Source: Paenisporosarcina macmurdoensis
GTDB lineage: Bacteria; Bacillota; Bacilli; Bacillales_A; Planococcaceae
Reading direction: 5' to 3'
DNA: 64,000 bases
Assembly: GCF_042658845.1 (NCBI RefSeq)
Contig: NZ_JBHSRI010000002.1
Coordinates: 434,001 to 498,000, forward strand
The position numbers and the translations under genes were made by a program. Positions 15,077 through 23,560 of the stretch are shown one piece after another. The number at the start of each line of letters is the position of its first letter. Position 1 is the first letter of the stretch. The notes beneath the pieces are model-generated. The model was not told the DNA's origin. It searched no databases and worked only from the letters and a program-made list of their open reading frames with translations.

Positions 15077-16432
15077 ATGCGAAAAGTGTTAATTGCAAAT
15101 AGGGGAGAAATTGCACGTCGAATTATCGAGACATGTAAGAAGTTACATATTGAAACAGTGGCAATCTATGCTGAAGCGGATGCGGAGCTACCTTACGTAA
15201 AGGAAGCAGATTCAGCATTTTTGATTGGACCAAGCCAAGTCCAACAATCTTATTTAAAAGCGGATGATATTTTAGCTTTAGCATTGCGTGAAGGGGTTGA
15301 CGCAATTCATCCAGGTTATGGTTTACTTTCTGAAAATGCAGGTTTTGCACGTAAGATTGAAGAGGCTGGAATGATTTTTATTGGTCCTAATCCTGAAACC
15401 ATTGATAAAATGGGCGATAAGATTGGTTCTCGTCAGACAATGCAAGCAGCAGGTGTACCAGTAGTACCTGGAACTGATGCAGGTGTGCAAACGATTGAAG
15501 AGGCTATTCGAGAAGCACAACGAATAGGTTATCCAGTTATGCTCAAAGCAAGCAGTGGCGGAGGCGGTATCGGTATGATTCGCTGTGACGATGAGCAAGC
15601 GCTCAGTCAGAACTTTGTTTCTGTGAAAACACGTGCTAAGGCTTACTTTGGAGATGATGTAGTCTTCTTAGAAAAATACATTTCTGGTGGTCGTCACATC
15701 GAAGTACAAATTTTCGGTGACGCGCATGGTAATATTGTGCATTTGTATGAACGTAACTGTTCAGTACAACGCCGAAACCAAAAGGTTATTGAAGAATCAC
15801 CTTCACCGAATTTCCCTCAAGAAGCTCGAGAGCGCTTGTTGCAAGCGGCAGTGGATGCTGCGAAAGCAGTAAATTATCGAAATGCTGGAACTGTAGAATT
15901 TATTGTAGATGAAGATAATCAATTCTATTTCTTAGAAATGAATACAAGACTTCAAGTCGAGCATCCTGTAACAGAAGCAGTAACAGGGTTTGATTTAGTA
16001 GAATGGCAACTTGAGGTAGCTAAGGGCGAGCCTCTTCCTATAATTAATCAAGCAGATATTCATTCAAACGGACACGCGCTTGAATTCAGAATTTATGCTG
16101 AAGATCCTAAAACGTTCTTCCCTTCACCAGGGAATATCAAAAGTCTTCAATGGGGATCAACTGAAGGCATCCGGATAGATGCAGGTTATGAAGAAGGAAA
16201 TACTGTAACTCCTTTCTATGATCCGATGATTGCAAAAGTAATTGTCCATTCGGAGTCACGACAAGAAGCGATAAACAAAGCACAAAAGTTCTTTTCATCT
16301 GTTAGGATTGAAGGAGTTAAAACAAATGTTGCCTTGTTCCAAGAGTTTTTAGGGGCAAAAGCATTCCAAGAAGGCACTTATACGACCGCGGTATTACCGC
16401 AATGGCTTGAACAACAAAAGGAGGAAAAATAA
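15077..16432 (+). CDS. Biotin carboxylase subunit of acyl-CoA carboxylase
   Basis: This 451-residue cytoplasmic subunit carboxylates biotin on the carrier protein using ATP and bicarbonate. It has the biotin-carboxylase N domain (MRKVLIANRGEIARRII), an ATP-grasp domain with the glycine-rich KASSGGGGIGMI (about 157-168) and the RNCSVQRRNQKVIEE motif (about 230-244), and a C-terminal domain. The carrier gene starts 2 bases after its stop, and the carboxyltransferase follows. This AccC-like, carrier and YngE-like trio resembles the B. subtilis yngHA-yngHB-yngE set for branched-chain or propionyl-CoA carboxylation. A housekeeping accBC elsewhere is expected but not visible. Confidence 0.9.
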   Translation: MRKVLIANRGEIARRIIETCKKLHIETVAIYAEADAELPYVKEADSAFLIGPSQVQQSYLKADDILALALREGVDAIHPGYGLLSENAGFARKIEEAGMIFIGPNPETIDKMGDKIGSRQTMQAAGVPVVPGTDAGVQTIEEAIREAQRIGYPVMLKASSGGGGIGMIRCDDEQALSQNFVSVKTRAKAYFGDDVVFLEKYISGGRHIEVQIFGDAHGNIVHLYERNCSVQRRNQKVIEESPSPNFPQEARERLLQAAVDAAKAVNYRNAGTVEFIVDEDNQFYFLEMNTRLQVEHPVTEAVTGFDLVEWQLEVAKGEPLPIINQADIHSNGHALEFRIYAEDPKTFFPSPGNIKSLQWGSTEGIRIDAGYEEGNTVTPFYDPMIAKVIVHSESRQEAINKAQKFFSSVRIEGVKTNVALFQEFLGAKAFQEGTYTTAVLPQWLEQQKEEK

Positions 16433-16433
16433 C

Positions 16434-16646
16434 ATGAAACAAATTCAATCGACAATGGCAGGCACAGTATTTAATATCGTGGTACAAGTAGGGGAAGAAA
16501 TCACAGCAGGACAAACTGTTATGGTTTTAGAATCAATGAAAATGGAAATTCCAGTTGAAGCTGAAACAGCGGGTAAAGTTGCGAAAATTGAAGCTCAAAT
16601 TGGTGATTTTGTTAATGAAGGCGATGTATTAGTAACATTTGAATAA
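16434..16646 (+). CDS. Biotin carboxyl carrier protein (short, YngHB-type)
   Basis: This 70-residue biotinyl domain carries the carboxybiotin between the two other subunits. The biotin-accepting lysine is Lys36 within ESMKMEIP. It is a stand-alone domain, much shorter than AccB, which has a long N-terminal extension. The start at 16434 follows GGAGG, which overlaps the end of the upstream gene. Biotin attachment by a BirA-type ligase elsewhere is required. Confidence 0.92.
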   Translation: MKQIQSTMAGTVFNIVVQVGEEITAGQTVMVLESMKMEIPVEAETAGKVAKIEAQIGDFVNEGDVLVTFE

Positions 16647-16689
16647 CATCACTTGGGGATAAGTGAGATGAAACAAGGGGGCAACATAG

Positions 16690-18231
16690 ATGACGGAGAA
16701 AACTGCATACAATGAACGCTTAGAAGAAAAGCTAAATACTATTTTCGCAGGTGGTCATTCGAAATATCATGAAAAAATGAAAGAACAAAACAAGTTATTT
16801 GTGCGTGATCGCTTAGCCTTACTTTTTGACGAAGGCGTGTACTTGGAAGATGGCCGATTTGCAAACTGTGAAGCAGGAGATCTTCCGGCGGATGGTGTCG
16901 TAACAGCTACAGGTAAAGTCGGTGGACAACAAGTATGTGTAATGGCAAATGATTCAACAGTTAAAGCAGGGTCATGGGGATCTCGTACTGTTGAAAAAAT
17001 CATCCGCATTCAAGAAATAGCAGAGAAAACACGTGTGCCAATGCTTTATCTTGTCGATTCAGCAGGTGCACGAATTACGGATCAATTAGATATGTTCCCA
17101 AATCGACGAGGAGCAGGTAAAATATTCCACAATCAAGTAAGGATGTCAGGATTTGTTCCGCAAATCTGTTTACTATTCGGACCTTCAGCAGCTGGAGGAG
17201 CTTACATCCCTGCATTTTGTGATATCGTAATTATGGTTGAAGGTAATGCTTCTATGTACTTAGGATCACCGCGTATGGCAGAAAAAGTAATTGGTGAAAA
17301 AGTTACGTTAGAAGAAATGGGCGGCGCTCGCATGCACTGTTCCGTTAGTGGGTGTGGCGATGTATTAGTAACAAGTGAACAAGAAGCTATTTCTGAAGCT
17401 CGTCGTTACTTAGCTTACTTCCCAGCAAACTTTACTGAGAAACCGAAAATGGTAGAACCAAAAGCGAATAAAGAAGGTCGCTCACTTGAAGCGATTATTC
17501 CAGAAAATCAAAATGCACCATTTGATATGTATGAAGCAATTGATCAGTTAATTGATGAGGGTTCACTTTTTGATGTGAAGAAATTATTTGCTTCGGAAAT
17601 CATTACTTGTCTGGCACGTATTGAAGGACAAGCAGTCGGAATTATTGCGAACCAACCAAAAGTCAAAGGCGGGGTATTATTTATAGATTCTGCTGACAAA
17701 GCTACGAAATTCATCAATTTATGTGATGCTTTTGGGATTCCATTATTATTCTTAGCTGATGTTCCTGGATTTATGATTGGTACAAAAGTTGAACGTGCCG
17801 GAATCATTCGACATGGTGCAAAATTAATCATGGCTATGAGTTCTGCAACTGTACCGAAAATTTCGGTCATCGTTAGAAAAGCATATGGTGCCGGTTTATA
17901 CGCAATGGCAGGTCCTGCATTTGAACCAGATGTTTGTATAGCTCTACCTACAGCTCAAATTGCAGTAATGGGTCCAGAAGCAGCAGTAAATGCTGTGTTC
18001 TCGAACAAAATAGAAGCAATTGAAGATCCGAAAGAACGTTTGCAGTTTGTTCTTCAAAAACATAAAGAATACAAAGAAGAAATCAATATCTATAAATTAG
18101 CTTCTGAACTGATTATTGATGAAATTGTTGCACCAAGTAATTTACGTGAAGTATTAGCCATGCGCTATCTTACGTATAGTACGAAACATATTTCACAGCC
18201 ACCTCGTAAACATCCAGTTTATCCAGTATAA
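16690..18231 (+). CDS. Acyl-CoA carboxylase carboxyltransferase subunit (PccB/YngE family)
   Basis: This 513-residue subunit transfers the carboxyl group from biotin to an acyl-CoA. Its fused beta-alpha carboxyltransferase domains match propionyl- and methylcrotonyl-CoA carboxylase beta chains. The N half has LVDSAGARI and GPSAAGGAYIPAFCD, and the C half has LADVPGFMIGTKVE and KAYGAGLYAMAG. The HSKYHEKMKEQNKLFVRDR start and the PPRKHPVYPV end are both typical of methylcrotonyl/propionyl types. Substrate choice cannot be settled by reading. It is the third gene of the cre-controlled operon. Confidence 0.88.
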   Translation: MTEKTAYNERLEEKLNTIFAGGHSKYHEKMKEQNKLFVRDRLALLFDEGVYLEDGRFANCEAGDLPADGVVTATGKVGGQQVCVMANDSTVKAGSWGSRTVEKIIRIQEIAEKTRVPMLYLVDSAGARITDQLDMFPNRRGAGKIFHNQVRMSGFVPQICLLFGPSAAGGAYIPAFCDIVIMVEGNASMYLGSPRMAEKVIGEKVTLEEMGGARMHCSVSGCGDVLVTSEQEAISEARRYLAYFPANFTEKPKMVEPKANKEGRSLEAIIPENQNAPFDMYEAIDQLIDEGSLFDVKKLFASEIITCLARIEGQAVGIIANQPKVKGGVLFIDSADKATKFINLCDAFGIPLLFLADVPGFMIGTKVERAGIIRHGAKLIMAMSSATVPKISVIVRKAYGAGLYAMAGPAFEPDVCIALPTAQIAVMGPEAAVNAVFSNKIEAIEDPKERLQFVLQKHKEYKEEINIYKLASELIIDEIVAPSNLREVLAMRYLTYSTKHISQPPRKHPVYPV

Positions 18232-18244
18232 TCAATAGCAACAG

Positions 18245-18276
18245 GAAAGGTCTGCCGCACGTTGGTAGGCCTTTTC
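18245..18276 (+). terminator. Terminator of the acyl-CoA carboxylase operon
   Basis: A GAAAGGTCTGCC arm pairs with GGTAGGCCTTTT (with wobbles), followed by a T-rich tail. Confidence 0.75.
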
Positions 18277-18486
18277 ATTTACAGGATGTAACAAATAAGC
18301 TCGCTAAAAATAGCTTCGCATCTCTTCGTAGGCTTACTGTGCAGGCGAAGACTACAACGCCTCAGGACAACAAAAAGTTGGTACTCAAGTGTTGCCTCTA
18401 GAAGTGGCGTACTTAAGATGAGTTCGAAAGGAGCAATATGTCCTCCTTTATGAAGTTATATAAGATTTGAAGGAGTTGATTATGAA
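18277..18486 (+). other. Leader region of the panE-type gene
   Basis: This 210-base stretch has no full gene. It holds an AAAGGAG...CTCCTTT hairpin (18427-18450) and a possible 10-codon frame at 18438-18470 preceded by AAAGGAG. Its stop codon is followed at once by the AAGGAG site of the next gene. A promoter-like TATAAG lies within it. Confidence 0.4.
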
Positions 18487-19386
18487 TTGAACGTGGTCAT
18501 TGTCGGAGCGGGTGCTATTGGATTACTGATTGGCTCATACTTTAGTGAGCAAAAACATCAAATTACATACATAACACGGACGATTGAACAGGCTGATCAA
18601 CTAACAAAACGTGGTATTACACTCGTTCACGCTAATGGAGAAAAAGTTCATACACATGTAGAGGCGTTTGTAGACTATGGACAAGCTCCAATTGATGCAT
18701 TGTGGATAGTAGCTGTAAAGTATCATCATTTACAGGACATAGAAGAAAAATTGCAGTCACTACCATTGGCCACGCCACTATTATTTATTCAAAATGGACT
18801 AGCCCACTTACAATGGATAACTCAATTAAAACAACAACAGATTTATATTGCGACGGTCGAGCACGGAGCTTTTAAAGTTGATGCGACCACGGTTATTCAT
18901 AAAGGGATAGGATTAACAAAGATTGCTCCTTTCGAAACGACTACTAATGCAAGCTTAAACCTATCAATTTTCCAATCTCCCTTATTTCAAATTGAAATGG
19001 TAGAAGACGCCTATGCTATCGTGTTGAGAAAAGCGATATTAAACGCCTGCATTAATCCAATAACTGCGATCTTACTAATTGAAAATGGGGAATTACTGAC
19101 AAATAAACATGCATTTCAACTAATGAAGTCATTATTTGTGGAATTGCAATTGTCCTTTCCAGAAATTAACCAAATATTATCCTTCGAGGATGTAAAGGCG
19201 CTTTGTGAAAAAACAGTAGCAAACAAGTCTTCTATGCTTCAAGACCGACTGAACAATAGACAAAGTGAAATTGAACCAATAGTAGGGGCTTTGCTGAATT
19301 TGGCAGGAGAAAAAGAGTTGCCCATTTTAAGAACTCTTTATCAATTAGTGTTAGCTATTGATGAAAAAGGTGAATCCCATGAGTAA
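18487..19386 (+). CDS. panE: Ketopantoate reductase family protein (PanE/YlbQ)
   Basis: This 299-residue NADPH-dependent enzyme reduces 2-dehydropantoate to pantoate in pantothenate synthesis. It has the Rossmann GAGAIGLLIG motif (about 7-16), the catalytic-lysine segment VAVKYHH (about 77-83), FIQNGLAH, and a C-terminal helical domain with RKAILNACINPITA. The start is odd: the best-placed ATG (18482, 6 bases after AAGGAG) reads ATG-AAT-TGA. The true start is therefore taken as TTG at 18487, 11 bases from the site. One inserted base would give a normal start. ylbQ occupies this place in B. subtilis. It overlaps the next gene by 8 bases. Confidence 0.85.
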   Translation: MNVVIVGAGAIGLLIGSYFSEQKHQITYITRTIEQADQLTKRGITLVHANGEKVHTHVEAFVDYGQAPIDALWIVAVKYHHLQDIEEKLQSLPLATPLLFIQNGLAHLQWITQLKQQQIYIATVEHGAFKVDATTVIHKGIGLTKIAPFETTTNASLNLSIFQSPLFQIEMVEDAYAIVLRKAILNACINPITAILLIENGELLTNKHAFQLMKSLFVELQLSFPEINQILSFEDVKALCEKTVANKSSMLQDRLNNRQSEIEPIVGALLNLAGEKELPILRTLYQLVLAIDEKGESHE

Positions 19387-19765
19387 TTTTTTTCAAACAA
19401 TCATTAGTTTTCTATTAGTTTTTCCTATTGTGATTTTTATTGTGGTATTTTTTGTGTCAAGTAAAATAAGTAGAAAAACTAAAGCCTTTGGACACGCAGC
19501 GGATATAACGACTGTGGTTTTATTTTTTGCTGTCCCAATCGCAATTCAATCCTTGTTTCAAATCGAAACTGTCGGACTTTTAATAGGAATAGCGTTAATT
19601 ATAAGTGTGATCCTGACATTCCTTGAGTGGAAATCACAAAAGGAAATTGAATTAATATCGCTTGTTCGAAAAATATGGAGATTTTTGTTTTTAATTCTTA
19701 GTGTTACTTACTTTGTTGTGTGGTGTTTAGGTTTCGTTTTTAAAGTCATAGAGTTCGTTAATTAA
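19379..19765 (+). CDS. DUF3397 family membrane protein
   Basis: This 128-residue integral membrane protein has four predicted helices (about 5-28, 38-57, 62-82 and 97-122). It resembles DUF3397 proteins of Bacillales, found next to panE and bshC; function is unknown. The start at 19379 lies inside the end of panE with an AAAGGTG site, which implies translational coupling. No signal peptide or enzymatic motif is visible. Confidence 0.7.
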   Translation: MSNFFQTIISFLLVFPIVIFIVVFFVSSKISRKTKAFGHAADITTVVLFFAVPIAIQSLFQIETVGLLIGIALIISVILTFLEWKSQKEIELISLVRKIWRFLFLILSVTYFVVWCLGFVFKVIEFVN

Positions 19766-19846
19766 AGTTCGATAAGTCGTTTGTTTTTCCTGTCGTGACG
19801 GCAAATGATATACTCGATTGGTATTTACACGCAAAAGGGGTTTACC

Positions 19847-21466
19847 ATGATGAAATTTGACCAAATTGATCAACCAAATAGCAGTCCTTTCCTAGTAGAT
19901 TTTCATGCTCAAAAGAAAGAACTCTCTACGTTTTTTCATTATTTACCGAATAAAACTTCGTATGAAAATCGTGCGATATCGTTGAAATCGCACCAAGTGA
20001 ACAGAATACAACTGGCAAATGTTGTTCGTGAATATATGATGCAATTCCCACAAAATGATGAAGTGGATATCCACTTATCCGAGTTGGAAAAAGACGCACT
20101 GGTTGTCATCGGTGGTCAGCAAGCTGGCCTATTAACAGGTCCTCTATATTCCGTACATAAAGCACTATCAATCATCTTATTAGCTAAACAACAACGACAA
20201 GCCTTAGGTATTCCAGTTGTACCCGTGTTTTGGATTGCTGGAGAAGACCACGATTTAGATGAAATTAATTCCACTTTCACTCTGAATCAAGGGCGATTGC
20301 AAAAGCATACGTATAATGATCGTCCTAATCGTAAACAAATGGCTTCTGAAACAGCAGTAGAAGCTGAAAAATTACAATCTTTCATTCGTGATGTCTTTAA
20401 GCAATTTACCGAAACTATTTATACGAAAGAATTGCTTCGCAAGTGCTTGGATATGACACAGCAAGTTTCTTCGTACAGTCATTTCTTTGCAGTGATGATG
20501 CATGACTTTTTCTCAAACGAAGGGTTGCTTTTAATTGACGCTGCTTATCAACCACTTAGAAAGTATGAATCTCCTTATTTTGTGAAGATGATTGAACAAG
20601 CTCAAGAGATAGCATCACTCGTAGTGGATCAAGAAAGTCGTTTTCAACAAGCGGGTTATGGTCAACCAATACTAGCATCAGAAGATAGTTCTAATTTGTT
20701 TATTGTTGAAAACGGAGAACGCTTTTTATTAAAGTACATCAACGGAGTATTTTTAAATGAAACTGCAGGTCTTCGATTCTCTAGACAACAATTGATTGAT
20801 ATCGCTATTAATCAACCCGAGCGCTTAAGTAATAACGTAGTTACTCGACCATTAATGCAAGAAATGGTGTTCCCTGTCTTAGCATTTATTGGAGGGCCAG
20901 GGGAATTAGCATACTGGGCCACTTTTAAAACCATGTTTGAACATTTTGATATGGAGCTACCTGTGATGGTGCCAAGATTATCAATTTCAATAGTGGATAA
21001 GAAGTCTAAACAGTATTTAGACGAATTAGACTTACCTGTTGAGAGTGTATTCAATGGGGAATTACAGTCCCATAAACAAAAATTCATTGATGATATTAAA
21101 GATGACGATGCAGAAGCAATGATTCGAGAGATTCAACAATCTTTAGAGGAACAATATCAAAGATTAGATAATCATTTATCAAATGCAGGTCCGACTCTCA
21201 ATATAATCACGAAGAAAAATTTAGAACTCCATAACAAACAGTTCCTGTACTTGAGTCGTAAAATAGAAGATACAAATTTATTGCGCCATGAAGTGAAAAT
21301 TCGAAAGTTTAATCAAATCGAAGGAACGCTTTTTCCTGAGTACACCCTTCAAGAAAGATGGTTTAGCCCATTATTATTTCTAAATGAAATCGGTCCCACA
21401 TTTATTGACGATCTCTTATCACAACCATTTGAATTTAATGGCAACCATACTATTCTTACCGTTTAA
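19847..21466 (+). CDS. bshC: Bacillithiol biosynthesis cysteine-adding enzyme BshC
   Basis: This 539-residue enzyme adds L-cysteine to glucosaminyl-malate in the last step of bacillithiol synthesis, the low-molecular-weight thiol of Bacillales. The length equals the usual BshC size. Recognisable blocks are VVIGGQQAGLLTGPLYSVHKALS (about 84-106), VPVFWIAGEDHDLDEI and FIGGPGELAYWA, which resemble a nucleotidyltransferase-like core and nucleotide pocket, followed by a long C-terminal coiled coil. I start at ATG 19847, 6 bases after AAAGGGG. It ends in a strong terminator just ahead of the mra cluster, as in B. subtilis (yllA-mraZ). Confidence 0.94.
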   Translation: MMKFDQIDQPNSSPFLVDFHAQKKELSTFFHYLPNKTSYENRAISLKSHQVNRIQLANVVREYMMQFPQNDEVDIHLSELEKDALVVIGGQQAGLLTGPLYSVHKALSIILLAKQQRQALGIPVVPVFWIAGEDHDLDEINSTFTLNQGRLQKHTYNDRPNRKQMASETAVEAEKLQSFIRDVFKQFTETIYTKELLRKCLDMTQQVSSYSHFFAVMMHDFFSNEGLLLIDAAYQPLRKYESPYFVKMIEQAQEIASLVVDQESRFQQAGYGQPILASEDSSNLFIVENGERFLLKYINGVFLNETAGLRFSRQQLIDIAINQPERLSNNVVTRPLMQEMVFPVLAFIGGPGELAYWATFKTMFEHFDMELPVMVPRLSISIVDKKSKQYLDELDLPVESVFNGELQSHKQKFIDDIKDDDAEAMIREIQQSLEEQYQRLDNHLSNAGPTLNIITKKNLELHNKQFLYLSRKIEDTNLLRHEVKIRKFNQIEGTLFPEYTLQERWFSPLLFLNEIGPTFIDDLLSQPFEFNGNHTILTV

Positions 21467-21472
21467 TTAGCA

Positions 21473-21502
21473 AAGCCGTCTCAATATTGAGACGGCTTTT
21501 TT
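21473..21502 (+). terminator. Terminator after bshC
   Basis: An 11-bp perfect stem (21473-21483 with 21488-21498) has an ATAT loop and a T-run. Confidence 0.9.
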
Positions 21503-21588
21503 CTATGGGGGAAAAGGATTTCAATCTGTTTCAACAAGTACTATTATCACATTTTTTGGTTATTCCCAATTTTTTTTAAGAAACTGGT

Positions 21589-21633
21589 GGAGGAAAGTGG
21601 GGGGATGTGGTACATTTATGAGAATAAGTGGGG
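21589..21633 (+). promoter_or_regulatory. Candidate MraZ operator
   Basis: TGG-type pentamers TGGAG (21589), TGGGG (21599) and TGGGG (21629) fall on a 10-bp phase just upstream of mraZ. MraZ is known to bind TGGG(N) repeats spaced by about one helical turn. Two intermediate phase positions are poor matches. Confidence 0.35.
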
Positions 21634-21641
21634 TGAGTACC

Positions 21642-22073
21642 ATGTTCATGGGAGAATATCAACATAGTGTTGATGCGAAAGGTCGTCTTATAATACCGGC
21701 AAAATTTCGCGAGCACCTAGACGAGACATTTGTGATTACAAGAGGTCTTGATAACTGCTTATTCGGCTATCCTATGAATGAATGGCGAAAACTCGAAGAA
21801 AAATTAAAGGCTTTACCCGTGACTAAAAAAGATGCACGAGCATTCACACGGTTCTTCTTTTCTGGGGCAACAGAAGTGGAAATTGATAAGCAAGGTCGTA
21901 TCAACATTCCAAGTACATTGTTATCACATGCAAAAGTGGAAAAAGAATGTATCGTACTGGGCGTTTCAAACCGCATTGAAATTTGGGCGAAAGATTCTTG
22001 GACAGCTTATTTCGAAGAATCCGAAGACTCGTTTAACGACTTAGCAGAAAATATGATCGGCTTTGATATATAA
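21642..22073 (+). CDS. mraZ: Transcriptional regulator MraZ
   Basis: This 143-residue DNA-binding protein is built of two SpoVT-AbrB-like repeats. The N repeat contains MGEYQHSVDAKGRLIIPAKF, and the C repeat carries EVEIDKQGRINIPSTL. In other bacteria it assembles into rings and represses or tunes the division cluster through direct repeats upstream of its own gene. The start at 21642 is preferred because homologues begin MFMGEYQH and GGGGTGAG lies in front. It is the first gene of the dcw cluster. Confidence 0.95.
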   Translation: MFMGEYQHSVDAKGRLIIPAKFREHLDETFVITRGLDNCLFGYPMNEWRKLEEKLKALPVTKKDARAFTRFFFSGATEVEIDKQGRINIPSTLLSHAKVEKECIVLGVSNRIEIWAKDSWTAYFEESEDSFNDLAENMIGFDI

Positions 22074-22084
22074 CGAAAAGCGAA

Positions 22085-22178
22085 AAGCGCCACTTTAGCT
22101 CGACGCCGGTGCTGGAAGAAACGAATCGAAAACTTGTTTTCGTTTGAGTTTCTGAAGCTAAGGTGCGAGCTGGCGCTT
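22085..22178 (+). repeat. Dispersed ~95-bp hairpin element, copy 1 (mraZ-rsmH gap)
   Basis: Outer arms AAGCGCCA and TGGCGCTT enclose AGCTCG/CGAGCT, AGAAAC/GTTTCT and an inner CGAAAAC-TTG-TTTTCG hairpin. A 13-bp direct repeat, TAACGAAAAGCGA, flanks it (22071-22083 and 22190-22202). It lies between two co-directional genes and so is transcribed. Copies at 32740 and 42907 keep the pairing with different bases. Confidence 0.8.
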
Positions 22179-22240
22179 GAAGCTAGACATAACGAAAAGC
22201 GACAACTAAACATTTTTACCCTAAAGAGGAGGACGATTCG

Positions 22241-23191
22241 TTGTTCAACCATACAACAGTATTATTACACGAAACCGTTGACGGATTGAACATTCGTCCA
22301 GATGGCATATATGTCGACTGTACCTTAGGTGGAGCAGGACACAGTGAGTATTTAGTTCAACAATTAAATGATCAAGGTAAGTTGATTTGTTTTGATCAAG
22401 ACACTACTGCTTTTGAAAATGCGAAAATCCGATTAGCAGATCATCTTCATAAAGTGACGTTTGTGCATGCGAACTTCCGCGATATAAAAGAAAAATTACA
22501 AGAATTAGGCATTGATAAAGTAGATGGCATACTTTATGACTTAGGCGTATCTTCACCACAATTGGATACACCTGAACGAGGGTTTAGTTATCACAACGAT
22601 GCTCCACTTGATATGAGAATGGATATGACTGCGTCACTTACTGCTTTCGATGTTGTAAACGACTGGGAGTTTAATGATCTAGTTCGTATTTTCTATCGTT
22701 ATGGCGAAGAAAAGTTTTCTAAGCAAATCGCACGTAAAATTGAAGAAGCCAGAAAACTTGCGCCAATCGAAACTACAGGACAACTCGTTGAACTTATTAA
22801 AGACGGTATTCCAGCATTTGCAAGAAGAAAAGGTGGGCATCCTGCAAAACGGGTATTCCAAGCCATCCGAATTGCAGTAAACGACGAACTTGGTGCTGCC
22901 GAAGAATCACTTCAAGATGCCATTGAATTACTTGCAGTAAATGGACGTATTAGTGTAATCACATTCCATTCACTAGAAGATCGAATAACTAAAACAATTT
23001 TTAAAGAAGCAGCATCGTATCCGGAATTACCACCAAACTTACCTGTCATTCCAGAGGGCATGGAGCCCCACATGAAATTAATTACACGCAAGCCGATTTT
23101 ACCAAGTGAAGAAGAATTATTAAATAATAATCGATCGAGATCAGCAAAACTAAGAATAGCAGAAAAAATAAAGGAAAAAGGACGTGATTAA
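22241..23191 (+). CDS. rsmH: 16S rRNA (cytosine-1402-N4)-methyltransferase RsmH
   Basis: This 316-residue SAM-dependent enzyme (MraW) methylates C1402 in the ribosomal P site. It shows DCTLGGAGHS (about 26-35, SAM binding), GILYDLGVSSPQLD, and RRKGGHPAKRVFQAIRIAVNDEL with the conserved Pro-Ala-Lys-Arg. The C-terminal TRKPILPSEEELLNNNRSRSAKLR is typical. The start is TTG at 22241, with AGGAGGA in front, where homologues begin MFxHxTVLL. ftsL starts right after its stop. Confidence 0.96.
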   Translation: MFNHTTVLLHETVDGLNIRPDGIYVDCTLGGAGHSEYLVQQLNDQGKLICFDQDTTAFENAKIRLADHLHKVTFVHANFRDIKEKLQELGIDKVDGILYDLGVSSPQLDTPERGFSYHNDAPLDMRMDMTASLTAFDVVNDWEFNDLVRIFYRYGEEKFSKQIARKIEEARKLAPIETTGQLVELIKDGIPAFARRKGGHPAKRVFQAIRIAVNDELGAAEESLQDAIELLAVNGRISVITFHSLEDRITKTIFKEAASYPELPPNLPVIPEGMEPHMKLITRKPILPSEEELLNNNRSRSAKLRIAEKIKEKGRD

Positions 23192-23560
23192 ATGGCCATG
23201 CACGCTAGAACGCAAACAACTTACATAAAGCAGCCTGTCGTTAATCCACAGCCTGCGGCTAACCCAGCGATTAAACCAAACCGAAAAATACTTACAAAAG
23301 GTGAAAGAGTGTTAATTGCTCTCTTTGTATCTATCATTGCAATGTTTAGTTTGATGATTTTACAAACACAGGCGAGTATTTACTCTTCTTCACAAGACAT
23401 ACGATCAATTGAACAACAAATTGATGAAACAAAAAAACAAAATTCGGATTTGTCCATCCAAGTAAGCGAACTCTCAGAGTATGACCGTATCTGGGATAAA
23501 GCAAAAGCATTAGGTTTGAAACTGAACGAGAAAAATGTGAAGGTTGTTACGGGACAATGA
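23192..23560 (+). CDS. ftsL: Cell division protein FtsL
   Basis: This 122-residue bitopic protein of the divisome pairs with DivIC and DivIB to activate septal synthesis. It has a basic cytoplasmic tail, a single transmembrane helix (about 41-63) and an external leucine-zipper-like coil (about 68-100). Homologues are poorly conserved, so the call rests on topology, size and position between rsmH and pbpB. It overlaps pbpB by 4 bases (ATGA), which implies coupled translation. Confidence 0.9.
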   Translation: MAMHARTQTTYIKQPVVNPQPAANPAIKPNRKILTKGERVLIALFVSIIAMFSLMILQTQASIYSSSQDIRSIEQQIDETKKQNSDLSIQVSELSEYDRIWDKAKALGLKLNEKNVKVVTGQ

